Positions 37,182 to 45,799 of a stretch of 64,000 nt of DNA are shown here, piece by piece. The notes below the pieces were generated by a model. That model made no database searches and was not told the DNA's origin. It saw only the letters and a program-made list of their open reading frames with translations. Position 1 is the first letter of the stretch; every line of letters starts with the position of its first letter. The DNA comes from Bosea vaviloviae (GTDB lineage: Bacteria; Pseudomonadota; Alphaproteobacteria; Rhizobiales; Beijerinckiaceae). The stretch is taken from contig NZ_CP017148.1 in the NCBI RefSeq assembly GCF_001741865.1, positions 186,001-250,000 of the forward strand, in the 5' to 3' direction. The translations under genes were made by a program, and so were the position numbers.

Positions 37182-37928
37182 TCACAAGGCCCTGCCGCCG
37201 TCGACGATCAGGATCGACCCGGTCGAATAGGTCAAATGCGTCGCGCAGGCCGCGATGGCGCGGGCGACGTCTTCGGCCGTCGCGACGCGCCGCAGCGGTA
37301 TCGTCGCGGCGACCTTATCGAGGGCGGCCACGTCGCGGCCCGGCACGAAATCGGTCGCGACGACGCCGGGCGAAACCGACATCACCCGGATCGCCGGCGC
37401 CAGTGCCCGCGCCAGCGACTTCGTCATGGTGTCGATGCCGGCCTTGATCGCGGCATAGGCGAGGTTGGAGCCGACGCCGTTCAGCCCCGCGATCGAGGAG
37501 ACGTTGACCACGAGCCCGTCGCCGGATGCCTTCAGCAGCGGCGCGAAGGCACGGATCGCCGCGAACTGACCGCGCCAGTTCACCCTGAACATGTCGTCGA
37601 TGAAATCGTCGGTCAGCGCATCGAGATCGGCGATCGGGACCGGCTTCGTATAGCCGGCGCTGTTGACGAGAATGTCGCAGCGCCCGATCGTCGCCTCGAC
37701 ATCAGCGGCGAGCGCGACCAGCGTCGCGCTGTCCTCGACAGTGGATTGTCGCGCCTTGTGGCCGATGCCGGGCAGGCCGGCGACGACCGCCTGCGCCACC
37801 GCCTCGTCGGAGCGCCAGGTCACGACCAACGTCGCACCCTCGGCCGCGAGCGCCGCTGCCGCCGCCGCGCCGATTCCGCCCGATCCGCCGATGACCACCG
37901 CGACCTTGCCGGAGAGAATTTGCGTCAT
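37182..37928 (-). CDS. SDR-family oxidoreductase (3-oxoacyl reductase-like)
   Basis: A 248-residue short-chain dehydrogenase. The cofactor motif is VVIGGSGGIGAAAAAAL, the structural motif LVNSAGY replaces the usual NNAG, and the catalytic residues are in NVSSIAG and YAAIKAG. The tail is STGSILIVDGG. The ATG at 37928 (MTQILSGKVAV) is chosen over an upstream start that has no family similarity. It could produce the keto acid that the BKACE enzyme consumes. Confidence 0.87.
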   Translation of the reverse strand: MTQILSGKVAVVIGGSGGIGAAAAAALAAEGATLVVTWRSDEAVAQAVVAGLPGIGHKARQSTVEDSATLVALAADVEATIGRCDILVNSAGYTKPVPIADLDALTDDFIDDMFRVNWRGQFAAIRAFAPLLKASGDGLVVNVSSIAGLNGVGSNLAYAAIKAGIDTMTKSLARALAPAIRVMSVSPGVVATDFVPGRDVAALDKVAATIPLRRVATAEDVARAIAACATHLTYSTGSILIVDGGRAL

Positions 37929-37939
37929 CAGGTGGTGAC

Positions 37940-38830
37940 TCACTTGATCGGGGGTTGCGGGAGCACGGCTTCGCCCGGCTCCATCACGAAGGTGTAGGCG
38001 AGGCTGAACCACTCGCCCGCGACATCGGCAGCCGGCGCCGGACCCTCGCCTTTGCGGAAATCGCCGATCAGCGCCCGCGTCACGCCGAAGACGACATCGC
38101 TTTCGAGATGCTCGTCATCGTCGACGAAGACCTGGGTGATCAGCGTCTTGAAGCCAGTCTTGAAGGCCAGCACATGCAGATGGGCCGGGCGATAGGGATG
38201 GCGCTTCTGCGCCGCCAGCATCTCGCCGGTCGGCCCATGCGTCGGCACGGGATAGCCGGCGGGCTTGACCGAGCGGAAGGCGAAGCGCCCCTCCGCGTCG
38301 GTCTCGAAGACGCCACGCAGGTTCATGTCGGCCTGGGTCTCGTCCTGGTTTTCGTACATGCCGGCGGGCGAGGCCTGCCAGACATCGACGCGCACGCCTG
38401 CGAGCGGCAGGCCATGCGCATCACAGATCCGGCAATCGACGAAGAGCGGCGGCCCAGGCGTCGGCGAACGCACGATCGAGCCGCCATTCTCGGTCAGCGG
38501 CGCATTCGCCCGCCAGAACGGGCCTAGCAGGGCGGCGGCCGTCTCGGTCGCGCCGCTCCGCCCGTTGTTCAGCAGGCAAACCAGCGTCGAAAGGCCGAGC
38601 GCGTCCGAAAACAGAACGCCCTCATTGTGGCTGTCATTCGTGGCCTGCCCAATGCGGTTGAGCACGTCGATCGCGTATTCGAACTCAGGCTCGGTCAGCC
38701 GAACCTCACGCGCGAAGGCGTGCAAGTGGCGAACGAAGGCGGCCATGACGGTCCGCAGGCGTGCGTTTTCGGCTCCGCGCATGGCGGTGAGCACGGCTTC
38801 GGTCACATCCTCCTGACGCTCGATGATCAT
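37940..38830 (-). CDS. Intradiol ring-cleavage dioxygenase (hydroxyquinol/catechol 1,2-dioxygenase-like)
   Basis: A 296-residue non-haem Fe(III) dioxygenase. An N-terminal helical dimer domain (about residues 1-100) precedes the catalytic barrel. Iron ligands are suggested by Tyr in SPAGMYENQD, Tyr in RHPYRPAHLHV and the two His of that segment. These enzymes split catechol- or hydroxyquinol-type rings to muconate or maleylacetate. It is the first gene of the minus-strand operon, 160 bases from the divergent lacI-type gene, with a large palindrome between them. Confidence 0.9.
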   Translation of the reverse strand: MIIERQEDVTEAVLTAMRGAENARLRTVMAAFVRHLHAFAREVRLTEPEFEYAIDVLNRIGQATNDSHNEGVLFSDALGLSTLVCLLNNGRSGATETAAALLGPFWRANAPLTENGGSIVRSPTPGPPLFVDCRICDAHGLPLAGVRVDVWQASPAGMYENQDETQADMNLRGVFETDAEGRFAFRSVKPAGYPVPTHGPTGEMLAAQKRHPYRPAHLHVLAFKTGFKTLITQVFVDDDEHLESDVVFGVTRALIGDFRKGEGPAPAADVAGEWFSLAYTFVMEPGEAVLPQPPIK

Positions 38831-38908
38831 CTAACCTCCGCTCCAGGTCGAAACGAACCCCTGCCCTGGCCTGCCGCCGAGGGTTAGCCGTCGCAATGTG
38901 TAGGCCGT

Positions 38909-38944
38909 GCATGCGCAATCGTTTGCACAATCGATTGCGCATGC
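38909..38944. promoter_or_regulatory. LacI-type operator, 13-base perfect inverted repeat
   Basis: GCATGCGCAATCG (38909-38921) is repeated in inverse at 38932-38944 with a 10-base spacer. Two overlapping LacI-style sites are embedded: GCAATCGTTTGC at 38915-38926 and CAATCGATTG at 38928-38937, both with the central CG typical of LacI-family operators. It lies between the dioxygenase start (38830, minus) and the regulator start (38992, plus), so the regulator probably controls both directions. Confidence 0.82.
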
Positions 38945-38991
38945 TTATTCCACGTGATTGCCGCCGTCAAGCGCCGCCGCTACAAGGGGTC

Positions 38992-40032
38992 ATGGCAGGG
39001 TTCACGACGATCAAGGATGTGGCGCGCGAGGTCGGTGTTCACCCCTCGACGGTCTCGCGCGCGCTCGATCCGTCTCAGCGCGACCGGCTCGGCCCATCGA
39101 TCGTCGAGCGCGTGCTCGAGGCCGCGGAACGGCTCGGATACCGGCCCGATGCGGCGGCGGCCAGCCTGCGTAGCGGCCGCTCCCATCTCATTGGCATCAT
39201 CGTCCCGGACATCGCGAATCCGGTATTTTCGCCGATCATCAGCGGACTCGAACGGGCGCTCGCCGCGCGTGGCTACGCGCTCATCGTCGTCGACCAGCCC
39301 CCGGATCGGACCGCTCAGCCCGACATCCTGCAGATGCTGGTGGCCCGCCGCGTCGACGGCCTCGTCCTCGCCAATGTTTCGCTGAGGGACGATGCGGTCG
39401 AGCGCTGCCTGCGCTGGCAGGTGCCGGTGGTGCTGGTCAACCGCGCCGAGACGACCGCGCGCGTACCCTCCGTGGTTTCCGACGACATTGCCGGCATGCG
39501 GCTCGCCGTCGAGCATCTGGTCGGGCTCGGCCATCGCGCCATCGTCCATGTCGCCGGCCCGCAATCGCTCTCGACCGGCTCGCTGCGCAGACGCGGCTTC
39601 ATCGAGGCAATGGCGGCTGCCGGTCTGGCGGTTGGCGGCGACGCCGTTATGGAAGCGGCCGCCTTCACTCGTGAAGCCGGACTGCCGGCTGCACGCGAGC
39701 TCCTGAAACGACGTCCGGACGCCACGGCCGTCATTGCCGCCAACGACCTGCTGGCGCTAGGTGTCTACGAGGGTTTGCGCGAACAGGGCCGGCGCTGTCC
39801 GGACGATGTCTCCGTGATCGGTCACAACGACATGCCGCTCGTCGACATGGTGAGCCCTCCGCTCTCGACGATCCGCATCAGCCATCGCGAGATGGGCGAA
39901 CGAACAGGCCAGCTGCTGCTCGACATCATCACCGGCGCCCGCGAAACGATCACGCAGATCGTCACCCAGCCAGAGTTGGTCGCGCGCGGCTCGACTGCGC
40001 CGCCAACCCCGCTGACGCCCCAGTTCGGTTAG
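38992..40032 (+). CDS. LacI-family transcriptional regulator
   Basis: A 346-residue repressor. The N-terminal helix-turn-helix is TTIKDVAREVGVHPSTVSRA, followed by the hinge helix AAAASLRSGRSH. The sugar-binding-protein-like effector domain shows IGIIVPDIANPVFSPIISGL, VVSDDIAGMRLAVEHLVGLG and TAVIAANDLLALGVYE. The ATG at 38992 fits; upstream Met codons would place coding sequence across the operator. It is divergent from the ring-cleavage operon and is its likely regulator. Confidence 0.92.
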   Translation: MAGFTTIKDVAREVGVHPSTVSRALDPSQRDRLGPSIVERVLEAAERLGYRPDAAAASLRSGRSHLIGIIVPDIANPVFSPIISGLERALAARGYALIVVDQPPDRTAQPDILQMLVARRVDGLVLANVSLRDDAVERCLRWQVPVVLVNRAETTARVPSVVSDDIAGMRLAVEHLVGLGHRAIVHVAGPQSLSTGSLRRRGFIEAMAAAGLAVGGDAVMEAAAFTREAGLPAARELLKRRPDATAVIAANDLLALGVYEGLREQGRRCPDDVSVIGHNDMPLVDMVSPPLSTIRISHREMGERTGQLLLDIITGARETITQIVTQPELVARGSTAPPTPLTPQFG

Positions 40033-40215
40033 GTGTGAATAAGCGCCGAAGATTGACCGTAAGAATTCTGCCTTTTACCCAATGACTTGAATGGCATATT
40101 GCGCTGGTAGAGGGGGCACGACCGGCGCCGACCTCGATCCCTCTATGAATGAAGATAACCTTTTAAATTTAATGGTTTAGATCCCATCTGAAGTGGGGTC
40201 ACGCTTTGATGCTGA

Positions 40216-40743
40216 ATCACAGTCACCGACGCGGTTGCCGAGCTGCAGGTCGTCGCCTTCGAGGATCTGTTCGGCGGCAAGCTCCATGCGGCGGTCGATC
40301 GCCAGCACCCGCGCGATCTGTTCGATGTGAAGCTTCTCTATGAGAATGAGGGGCTGACCGACGCGCTATTTCGGACCTTCCTGATCTATGTTGCAAGTTC
40401 TGGCCGACCGCCACACGAGCTTATCAAGCCGTCCCTTTCCGATATCGACGACGCCTTTGCCAAAGAGTTCGAGGGTATGACGGTCAGCCCTGTGAGCCTG
40501 AGCGAGTTGAAGGACGCGCGAGCGCGGCTGACCAAAGACCTGCTCGCACGGCTCGACGAAAGGGCGATGCGGTTCCTGCTTTCGCTGCATGATGCTGAAC
40601 CGGACTTCGAGGTGATCGGATTGCCGCAAGCGGCAAATCTGCCGGCGGTTCGCTGGAAGCTGCTCAACCTCACGAAGCTGAAGGAGCAGAACCCCGTGAA
40701 GCACGCCGAGCAACGCCAGGCGATAGCGGGAATATTGTCATAG
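40216..40743 (+). pseudogene. AbiEii/AbiGii-type toxin, C-terminal remnant
   Basis: An open frame without a proper start reads VAELQVVAFEDLFGGKLHAA, then DRQHPRDLFDVKLLYENEGL, and ends at 40743. This matches the C-terminal half of nucleotidyltransferase toxins of type IV toxin-antitoxin systems. The N-terminal catalytic half (the GSxxxD region) and any antitoxin gene are absent. A stop codon directly precedes the frame at 40213-40215, and the DNA just before it is unusually AT-rich (about 40150-40185), suggesting an insertion or deletion breakpoint. Confidence 0.75.
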
Positions 40744-40867
40744 ACACCGGATCTGGATCATCGACGGCCATGAGTGACATCCCGCCCTCCGCGACATCCG
40801 GCTCCCCAGCCGATATGGCGACGATGAACGGTGAAGCCGATCTGCAGTGGGCAAGGCAATGTCGTCA

Positions 40868-42148
40868 TCACCGCGACATCATCTGCAGCGGCCACATGAC
40901 GATTTGCGGGAAGATGACCAGCAACGCGAGAACGACGATCTGGGCAACCATGAAGGGGACCACCCCCTTGATCACGCCACTCATCGGAACTTTCGCCACG
41001 CCGCAGACGACGTTGAGCACGGTTCCGACGGGCGGCGTCACCAGTCCGATCGCGTTGTTCATGATGAACAGGACTCCGAAATAGACCGGGTCGATCCCGG
41101 CCTGCTTCACGACCGGCATCAGCACTGGGGTCATGATCAGAACCGTCGGCGTGAAGTCGAGTGCGGTTCCAACCACCAGCACGAGCAACATCAGCACCGC
41201 GGTCAGGAGCATCTTGTTGTCCATGAAGGGCCGGACCATGTCGGCAACCTGCTGGGGAATGTTCGCCGTCGTGATGAGCCAGGCGGAGACGCCGGCCGCG
41301 GCGACGAGGAACATGATCACCGCCGTGGTTTCGGCAGCCCGGTACATCAGCTTGAACAGATCGGCGAACTTGATCTCGCGATAAATGAACAGCCCGACGA
41401 AGAGCGAGTAGGCGGCCGCGATGACCGCGGCTTCGGTGGGTGTGAACAGACCGGCCTTCAGGCCGCCGATGATGACGACGGGCAGCACCAGCGCCCAGAG
41501 GGCGTTGCGCGTTTCCGTGAAGCGCTCGGCCATGGTGCGCTTGGGCTCGACGCGCGGCTTGTCGCGCTGGATGCTCCAGCGCCAGGCCAACATGATCGCG
41601 ACGCCCATCAGAATCCCGGGCACGATACCGGCGATGAAGAGCTTGGTAATCGAGACGCCGCCGGTGACGCCGAAGATGATCATGCCGATCGACGGCGGGA
41701 TCACCGGCGCGATGATGCCGCCGCAGGCGATCAGGCCGCAGGAGCGGTTGATGTCGTAGCCAGCATTTCGCATCAGCGGGATCAGCACGGAGGCGAGCGC
41801 CGCGGTATCGGCGACGGCGGAACCGGAGAGCGAAGCCATGATCACCGCCGCGATCACCGCGACATAGCCGAGGCCGCCACGGATATGGCCGATCCAGGCC
41901 ATCGCCATGGTGATGATGCGGCGCGTCATGCCGCCGGCATTCATCAGTTCCCCCGCCAGCATGAAGAAGGGAACGGCAAGGAGGGGGAAGCTGTTGGCGC
42001 CGTCCCACATGTTCTGGATGACGATCTGCGGGTCGTTGATGCCCATATAGAGCATCATGGCGAGGCCGCAGCCGATCAGAGCGAAGGCGACCGGCATGCC
42101 GAGCGCCATGAGTCCCAGCAGCGAAACGATAAAAACGAAGACGATCAT
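40868..42148 (-). CDS. dctM: TRAP transporter large permease
   Basis: A 426-residue inner-membrane protein with about 12 hydrophobic segments. Family marks are GMPVAFALIGCGLAMMLYMG, VPFFMLAGELMNAGGMTRRI and SGSAVADTAALASVLIPLM. It carries out sodium- or proton-coupled import of substrate delivered by the binding protein. Its start overlaps the stop of dctQ (ATGA). It is the last gene of the minus-strand TRAP operon. Confidence 0.94.
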   Translation of the reverse strand: MIVFVFIVSLLGLMALGMPVAFALIGCGLAMMLYMGINDPQIVIQNMWDGANSFPLLAVPFFMLAGELMNAGGMTRRIITMAMAWIGHIRGGLGYVAVIAAVIMASLSGSAVADTAALASVLIPLMRNAGYDINRSCGLIACGGIIAPVIPPSIGMIIFGVTGGVSITKLFIAGIVPGILMGVAIMLAWRWSIQRDKPRVEPKRTMAERFTETRNALWALVLPVVIIGGLKAGLFTPTEAAVIAAAYSLFVGLFIYREIKFADLFKLMYRAAETTAVIMFLVAAAGVSAWLITTANIPQQVADMVRPFMDNKMLLTAVLMLLVLVVGTALDFTPTVLIMTPVLMPVVKQAGIDPVYFGVLFIMNNAIGLVTPPVGTVLNVVCGVAKVPMSGVIKGVVPFMVAQIVVLALLVIFPQIVMWPLQMMSR

Positions 42149-42726
42149 GGCTTGGCTCCTCCAGCCATCTGCTGCGCCTTCATGTCGCGCTCGGCCTCGA
42201 GCCCCTCGGTCAGCCCCTCCTCATGGACATCGATCAGTTCGTTGTCAGGGACCTTGCCCTGCACCAGGCGGATGAGGTTGGACAGGCAGATCAGCGCAAT
42301 CGCGGCGCCCGTCACATAGCTTACGCCATAGACCCAGAGCATGCTGATCTGGGCCACCGGCGAGGCGTTGCCGGCGATGATGTCGTGCTGCAGCCAGGTT
42401 CCGTAGAAGATGAACAGCGCGCAGATGAACATGATGACCTGGCTGATCGCCCAGCAGACCTTGCGACCCAGCACCGGCAATGCCTGCACCACCATGTCGA
42501 CGCCGAGATGGCTGCGCCGATGCAGGCCGATGATCCCGCCGAGAAATGTCATCCAGACAAAAGCGAAGCGGGGCATCTCCTCGGACAAGTCGATGCCCGT
42601 GTTGAAGAAGAGCCGCAGCACGACGTTCCCGAACACCATGACCAGCATCACGCTCATGCAGAGCACGAGGATGATCTCGATGAGGCGGTAAAATCCCCTC
42701 ACGGCGCTATCGAGCAAATCGCTCAT
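42145..42726 (-). CDS. dctQ: TRAP transporter small permease
   Basis: A 193-residue protein with four membrane helices. LIEIILVLCMSVMLVMVFGN is the first helix, and LSEEMPRFAFVWMTFLGGII is the family motif around the second. The ATG at 42726 (MSDLLDSAV) is preferred to one 42 bases upstream. It lies between dctP and dctM and is coupled to dctM by a 4-base overlap. Confidence 0.9.
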   Translation of the reverse strand: MSDLLDSAVRGFYRLIEIILVLCMSVMLVMVFGNVVLRLFFNTGIDLSEEMPRFAFVWMTFLGGIIGLHRRSHLGVDMVVQALPVLGRKVCWAISQVIMFICALFIFYGTWLQHDIIAGNASPVAQISMLWVYGVSYVTGAAIALICLSNLIRLVQGKVPDNELIDVHEEGLTEGLEAERDMKAQQMAGGAKP

Positions 42727-42795
42727 CTGGCTTGACCTTGCTGGACATGCGGCAGGATCGGCCGGCAAAAAGCCGGCCGTCGCGGTCTTGGGCGA

Positions 42796-43815
42796 TCAGT
42801 TGGTGCTGGCCGTGCGGGCCTTGGCGATCTCGGCCATGAAGCCGGTGACGAATTCGTCGCCGATCTGGGCCTTGAACTTCTCCACCACCGGCTTGACCTT
42901 GTCCTGGACCTTTTTCAGGTCCTCGGTCGAGACCTGATCGACGGTGACGCCGGCATCCTTGAACTTGGTGATGACGTCGCGGTCGCCTGCATCGAGCAAG
43001 GTGCGCTGCAGCAGGCCGGCCTCGACGGCCGCCTTCTGGACGCCGGCCTTGTCGCTGGCCGAGAGCGTGCCCCAGAATTTCTTCGAGGCGACGAGGGCGA
43101 CCGGCGTGTAGACGTGGTTCGTCACGGAGATGTATTTCTGCACCTCCTGCATCTTGTTGGCCCACATATGCTGCAGTGGGTTCTCCTGGCCGTCGAGCGC
43201 CTTCACCTCGAGAGCGGTGAACACTTCGGAGAAGGCCATCGGAACCGCGTTCGCGCCGATCGTCTTCCAGGTGTCGAGAGCGACCGGGTTGGCCATCACG
43301 CGCAGCTTCAGCCCGCTGATGTCCTCGGCCGTCTTCACCGAGCGACGGCTGTTGGAGAGGTTGCGGAAGCCCATGCCGGTCCAGGTCAGGCCGACCAGTC
43401 CGCTCGGCTCGATCTTGTCGAAGATCGCCTTGGACGACGGGCCATCGAGGACCGCGTAGACCTCCTTGACGTTCTGGAAGAGGAACGGAAGATCCCAGAC
43501 CTGGACCTCCTTCACGCGCGTCGAAAGCGGGGCGAGCGTGCCGATATAGAATTCCTGGCTGCCGGCCTGGACGGCCTGGAGCTGCTTTTCGTCGCTGCCG
43601 AGCATGGCCGAGTGGAACGGCTGGATCTTCACATTGCCGTTCGTGTAGGTGCTCGCCAGCTCGGTGAACTTGTTCACTGCGGCGGACTGCGGATGGGTAT
43701 CGGGCATCGCATGCCCGATCTTGGCCTTGACCTGAGCAAAGGCGACGGTGGAGCCGAGCAAGGCAGCGGTCAGCGCGGCAATGAAGCCGGATCGCGTCAC
43801 AGTCGTGTCATTCAC
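42796..43815 (-). CDS. dctP: TRAP transporter solute-binding protein 1
   Basis: A 339-residue periplasmic DctP-type protein with a leader ending near TVAFAQ. Features are KIGHAMPDTHPQSAAVNKFT, the conserved Arg in GLKLRVMANPVALDTWK that binds the ligand carboxylate, and VPMAFSEVFTALEVKALDGQ. It is closely similar to the second binding protein just upstream (shared TNHVYTPVAL and ASKKFW). The ligand is probably a sugar acid or related carboxylate. Confidence 0.93.
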   Translation of the reverse strand: MNDTTVTRSGFIAALTAALLGSTVAFAQVKAKIGHAMPDTHPQSAAVNKFTELASTYTNGNVKIQPFHSAMLGSDEKQLQAVQAGSQEFYIGTLAPLSTRVKEVQVWDLPFLFQNVKEVYAVLDGPSSKAIFDKIEPSGLVGLTWTGMGFRNLSNSRRSVKTAEDISGLKLRVMANPVALDTWKTIGANAVPMAFSEVFTALEVKALDGQENPLQHMWANKMQEVQKYISVTNHVYTPVALVASKKFWGTLSASDKAGVQKAAVEAGLLQRTLLDAGDRDVITKFKDAGVTVDQVSTEDLKKVQDKVKPVVEKFKAQIGDEFVTGFMAEIAKARTASTN

Positions 43816-43890
43816 GGGTTCATCTCCCAGTTCGCTGCTTGATGGGCGAGCGCTATACAGCGCATCCCCTGGCCTACCTGCGGAGGCCCC

Positions 43891-44910
43891 TCATTTCCGG
43901 TGCTTTTTGATCTCGCCGTAGAAGTCGTTGACGAAGGAGGCGCCGATCACCTCGGTGTTCTTCTCGATGACCGGCTGGATCGCCTTGCGGATTGCGTCCA
44001 GTTCAGCAGCCGGCATCTCGGTCGCGACCATACCCTTGGATTTGAGCTCCTTGAGGACATCGACCGCCTCGCGCAGCTCGGCCTCGCGCTGGAAGGCACG
44101 GGTCGTCTCCGCGGCGGCCTGCACCGCGGCCTGCTGCTGCGGCGTCAGGGACGTCCAGAACTTCTTCGAGGCCAGCAGCGCCACCGGCGTGTAGACATGG
44201 TTGGTGACGGTGAGGTGCTTTTGAACCTCGAACATCTTGTTGGCGTACATATCGACGAAGGGATGCTCGTATCCGTCCAGCGCCTTGGTCTCCAGAGCGG
44301 TATAGACCTCGGTGAAGGCCATCGGCACCGCGTTCATACCCATCGCATTGAAGCTCGCCAGAGCCATCGGGCTTTGCATCACGCGGACCTTCAGGCCCTT
44401 CATGTCGGCCAGCGACGCAATCGGGCGCTTGCTGTTCGACAGGTTGCGGAAGGCGCCGCCCGCCCAGACCAGGCCCTGCATGTTCATGTCGGAGAGGCTG
44501 TCGAGCAGGCGTCGCCCGGACGGTCCGTCGAGGACCGCAGCGGCCTCCGCATCGCTTCCGAACAGGAACGGAAAGTCGAAGATCTGCAGCTCTTTCTTGC
44601 GGGTCGCGATGGGAGAAAGCGCGCCCATGTAGAAATCGACCGTGCCCGACTGCACGGCGATGAGTATTTTCTCCTCGGAGCCGAGCGTCGAATTGCCGAA
44701 GACATCGACCTTGACGCTGCCGTTGGTCGCCTTTGCGACCTCTTCGGCGAAACGCTTCATCGCGGCCGCGCGAGGATGAGCGTCGGTGAATGAGTGGCCG
44801 AGCTTGGCCGTCTTGACGTCCTGAGCGATCGCTGGCGAGCCAATAACGGCCATGGCCGCAGCCGCCACAGTGATGGCGCGCAGCATTGTCCTGCGGGTTC
44901 CGTCGATCAT
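43891..44910 (-). CDS. TRAP transporter solute-binding protein 2
   Basis: A 339-residue DctP paralogue in tandem with the one above. The leader is RRTMLRAITVAAAAMAVIG, ending near AIAQD. The conserved binding Arg is in GLKVRVMQSPMALASFN, and VPMAFTEVYTALETKALDGY follows. The ATG at 44910 is chosen because GGAGGAAGG lies directly before it, itself inside an alternative start at 44922. It is the first gene of the TRAP operon and faces the regulator gene across a four-half-site operator. Confidence 0.93.
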   Translation of the reverse strand: MIDGTRRTMLRAITVAAAAMAVIGSPAIAQDVKTAKLGHSFTDAHPRAAAMKRFAEEVAKATNGSVKVDVFGNSTLGSEEKILIAVQSGTVDFYMGALSPIATRKKELQIFDFPFLFGSDAEAAAVLDGPSGRRLLDSLSDMNMQGLVWAGGAFRNLSNSKRPIASLADMKGLKVRVMQSPMALASFNAMGMNAVPMAFTEVYTALETKALDGYEHPFVDMYANKMFEVQKHLTVTNHVYTPVALLASKKFWTSLTPQQQAAVQAAAETTRAFQREAELREAVDVLKELKSKGMVATEMPAAELDAIRKAIQPVIEKNTEVIGASFVNDFYGEIKKHRK

Positions 44911-44982
44911 GCCTTCCTCCATTGTCGAGGCGCCTTGTTCGCTCTGGTGGCGGCGCCGTCGGCAGTTAGATAACGGCACGGA

Positions 44983-45014
44983 TGTCAGCTTGTCAAACAA
45001 CTGACAGCATGACA
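44983..45014. promoter_or_regulatory. Four-half-site inverted-repeat operator for the GntR/FadR-type regulator
   Basis: Half-sites TGTCA at 44983 and 44991 face TGACA at 45002 and 45010. Both pairs share the same centre (44998.5), giving a nested 32-base inverted repeat. It lies between the TRAP operon start (44910, minus) and the regulator start (45039, plus). An in-frame ATG at 45009 falls inside the operator, which supports the later start. Confidence 0.72.
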
Positions 45015-45038
45015 AACTTGCGACCTCGGAGGAGCCGC

Positions 45039-45797
45039 ATGCTGCTGTCATCAATCGGATCGCGACCGAACCTTGCCGCCGACGCAGCAGCCGCGATGGC
45101 TGGATCGATCAGGACCGGCGCGCTGCAGCCGGGCGCGCGCCTGCCTTCCGAGACCGAACTGGCCCGCCAGCTCGGTGTCAGCCGACCTGTCGTTCGCGAG
45201 GCCATCGCCTATCTCAAGGCCGACGGCATCGTCGAAAGCCGGCGCGGCCTTGGCCTGTTCGTCAACCAGCAGGATTCGCTGCGCCTGCGGCGGGCCGAGA
45301 TCGAAGTGTCCGAGCAGTCGATCCTGCAGTTCCTCGAATTCCGCCTCGGGCTCGAGGTCGAGGCGGCGCAACTCGCTTCCCTGCGCCACACGCCTGAGGA
45401 CCTCATGCGAATGGAGGCAGCCGATGCCGCGCTGAACGCTGCGGACGACATCGGCGAAGAGAGCTCTCAGCACGATCTGGCGCTGCACCTCGCCATTGCC
45501 GCCGCTGCGCAGAACCCGCTGTTCCTGAACGTTCTGCAGTTCGTATCGAGCCCGCTGCTCAACTCGATCAAGAGCATGCGCGCCAAGGATCTCGGCGAAG
45601 CGTCGAACATCGCCATTCGCCGCGCCGATCACGCCGCAATCCTCGACCGCATCCGTGCGCGCGATCCGGCAGGGGCCGGGGAGGCGATGCGCAAGCATAT
45701 CGGCGAGTCCTATCGCCGCTACGCCGCGCAGGTCACCACAGGCGGGCCGAAGCCGATCCATCCCGCGCTTCAGGCGGCGGCGACCCAGGAGCGCTGA
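45039..45797 (+). CDS. GntR-family regulator, FadR/FCD subfamily
   Basis: A 252-residue regulator. The winged helix includes GALQPGARLPSETELARQLG and VSRPVVREAIAYLKADGIVE. The FCD effector domain follows with SQHDLALHLAIAAAAQNPL and a His in RADHAAILDRI. The ATG at 45039 has GGAGGAG five bases before it. It is divergent from the TRAP genes and directly followed by the SDR gene after two bases, so it probably controls both sides through the operator at 44983-45014. Confidence 0.9.
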   Translation: MLLSSIGSRPNLAADAAAAMAGSIRTGALQPGARLPSETELARQLGVSRPVVREAIAYLKADGIVESRRGLGLFVNQQDSLRLRRAEIEVSEQSILQFLEFRLGLEVEAAQLASLRHTPEDLMRMEAADAALNAADDIGEESSQHDLALHLAIAAAAQNPLFLNVLQFVSSPLLNSIKSMRAKDLGEASNIAIRRADHAAILDRIRARDPAGAGEAMRKHIGESYRRYAAQVTTGGPKPIHPALQAAATQER

Positions 45798-45799
45798 AC

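Noticed and set aside
40033..40215. Possible insertion-sequence end before the AbiEii remnant
   Set aside because: The AT-rich segment and the TGGGGTCACGCTTTG stretch look like an element end, but no transposase or matching second end is present.
40847..42319. 490-residue His/Asp-rich plus-strand frame
   Set aside because: It is antisense to dctM and dctQ, and its composition is the complement of membrane-helix codons.
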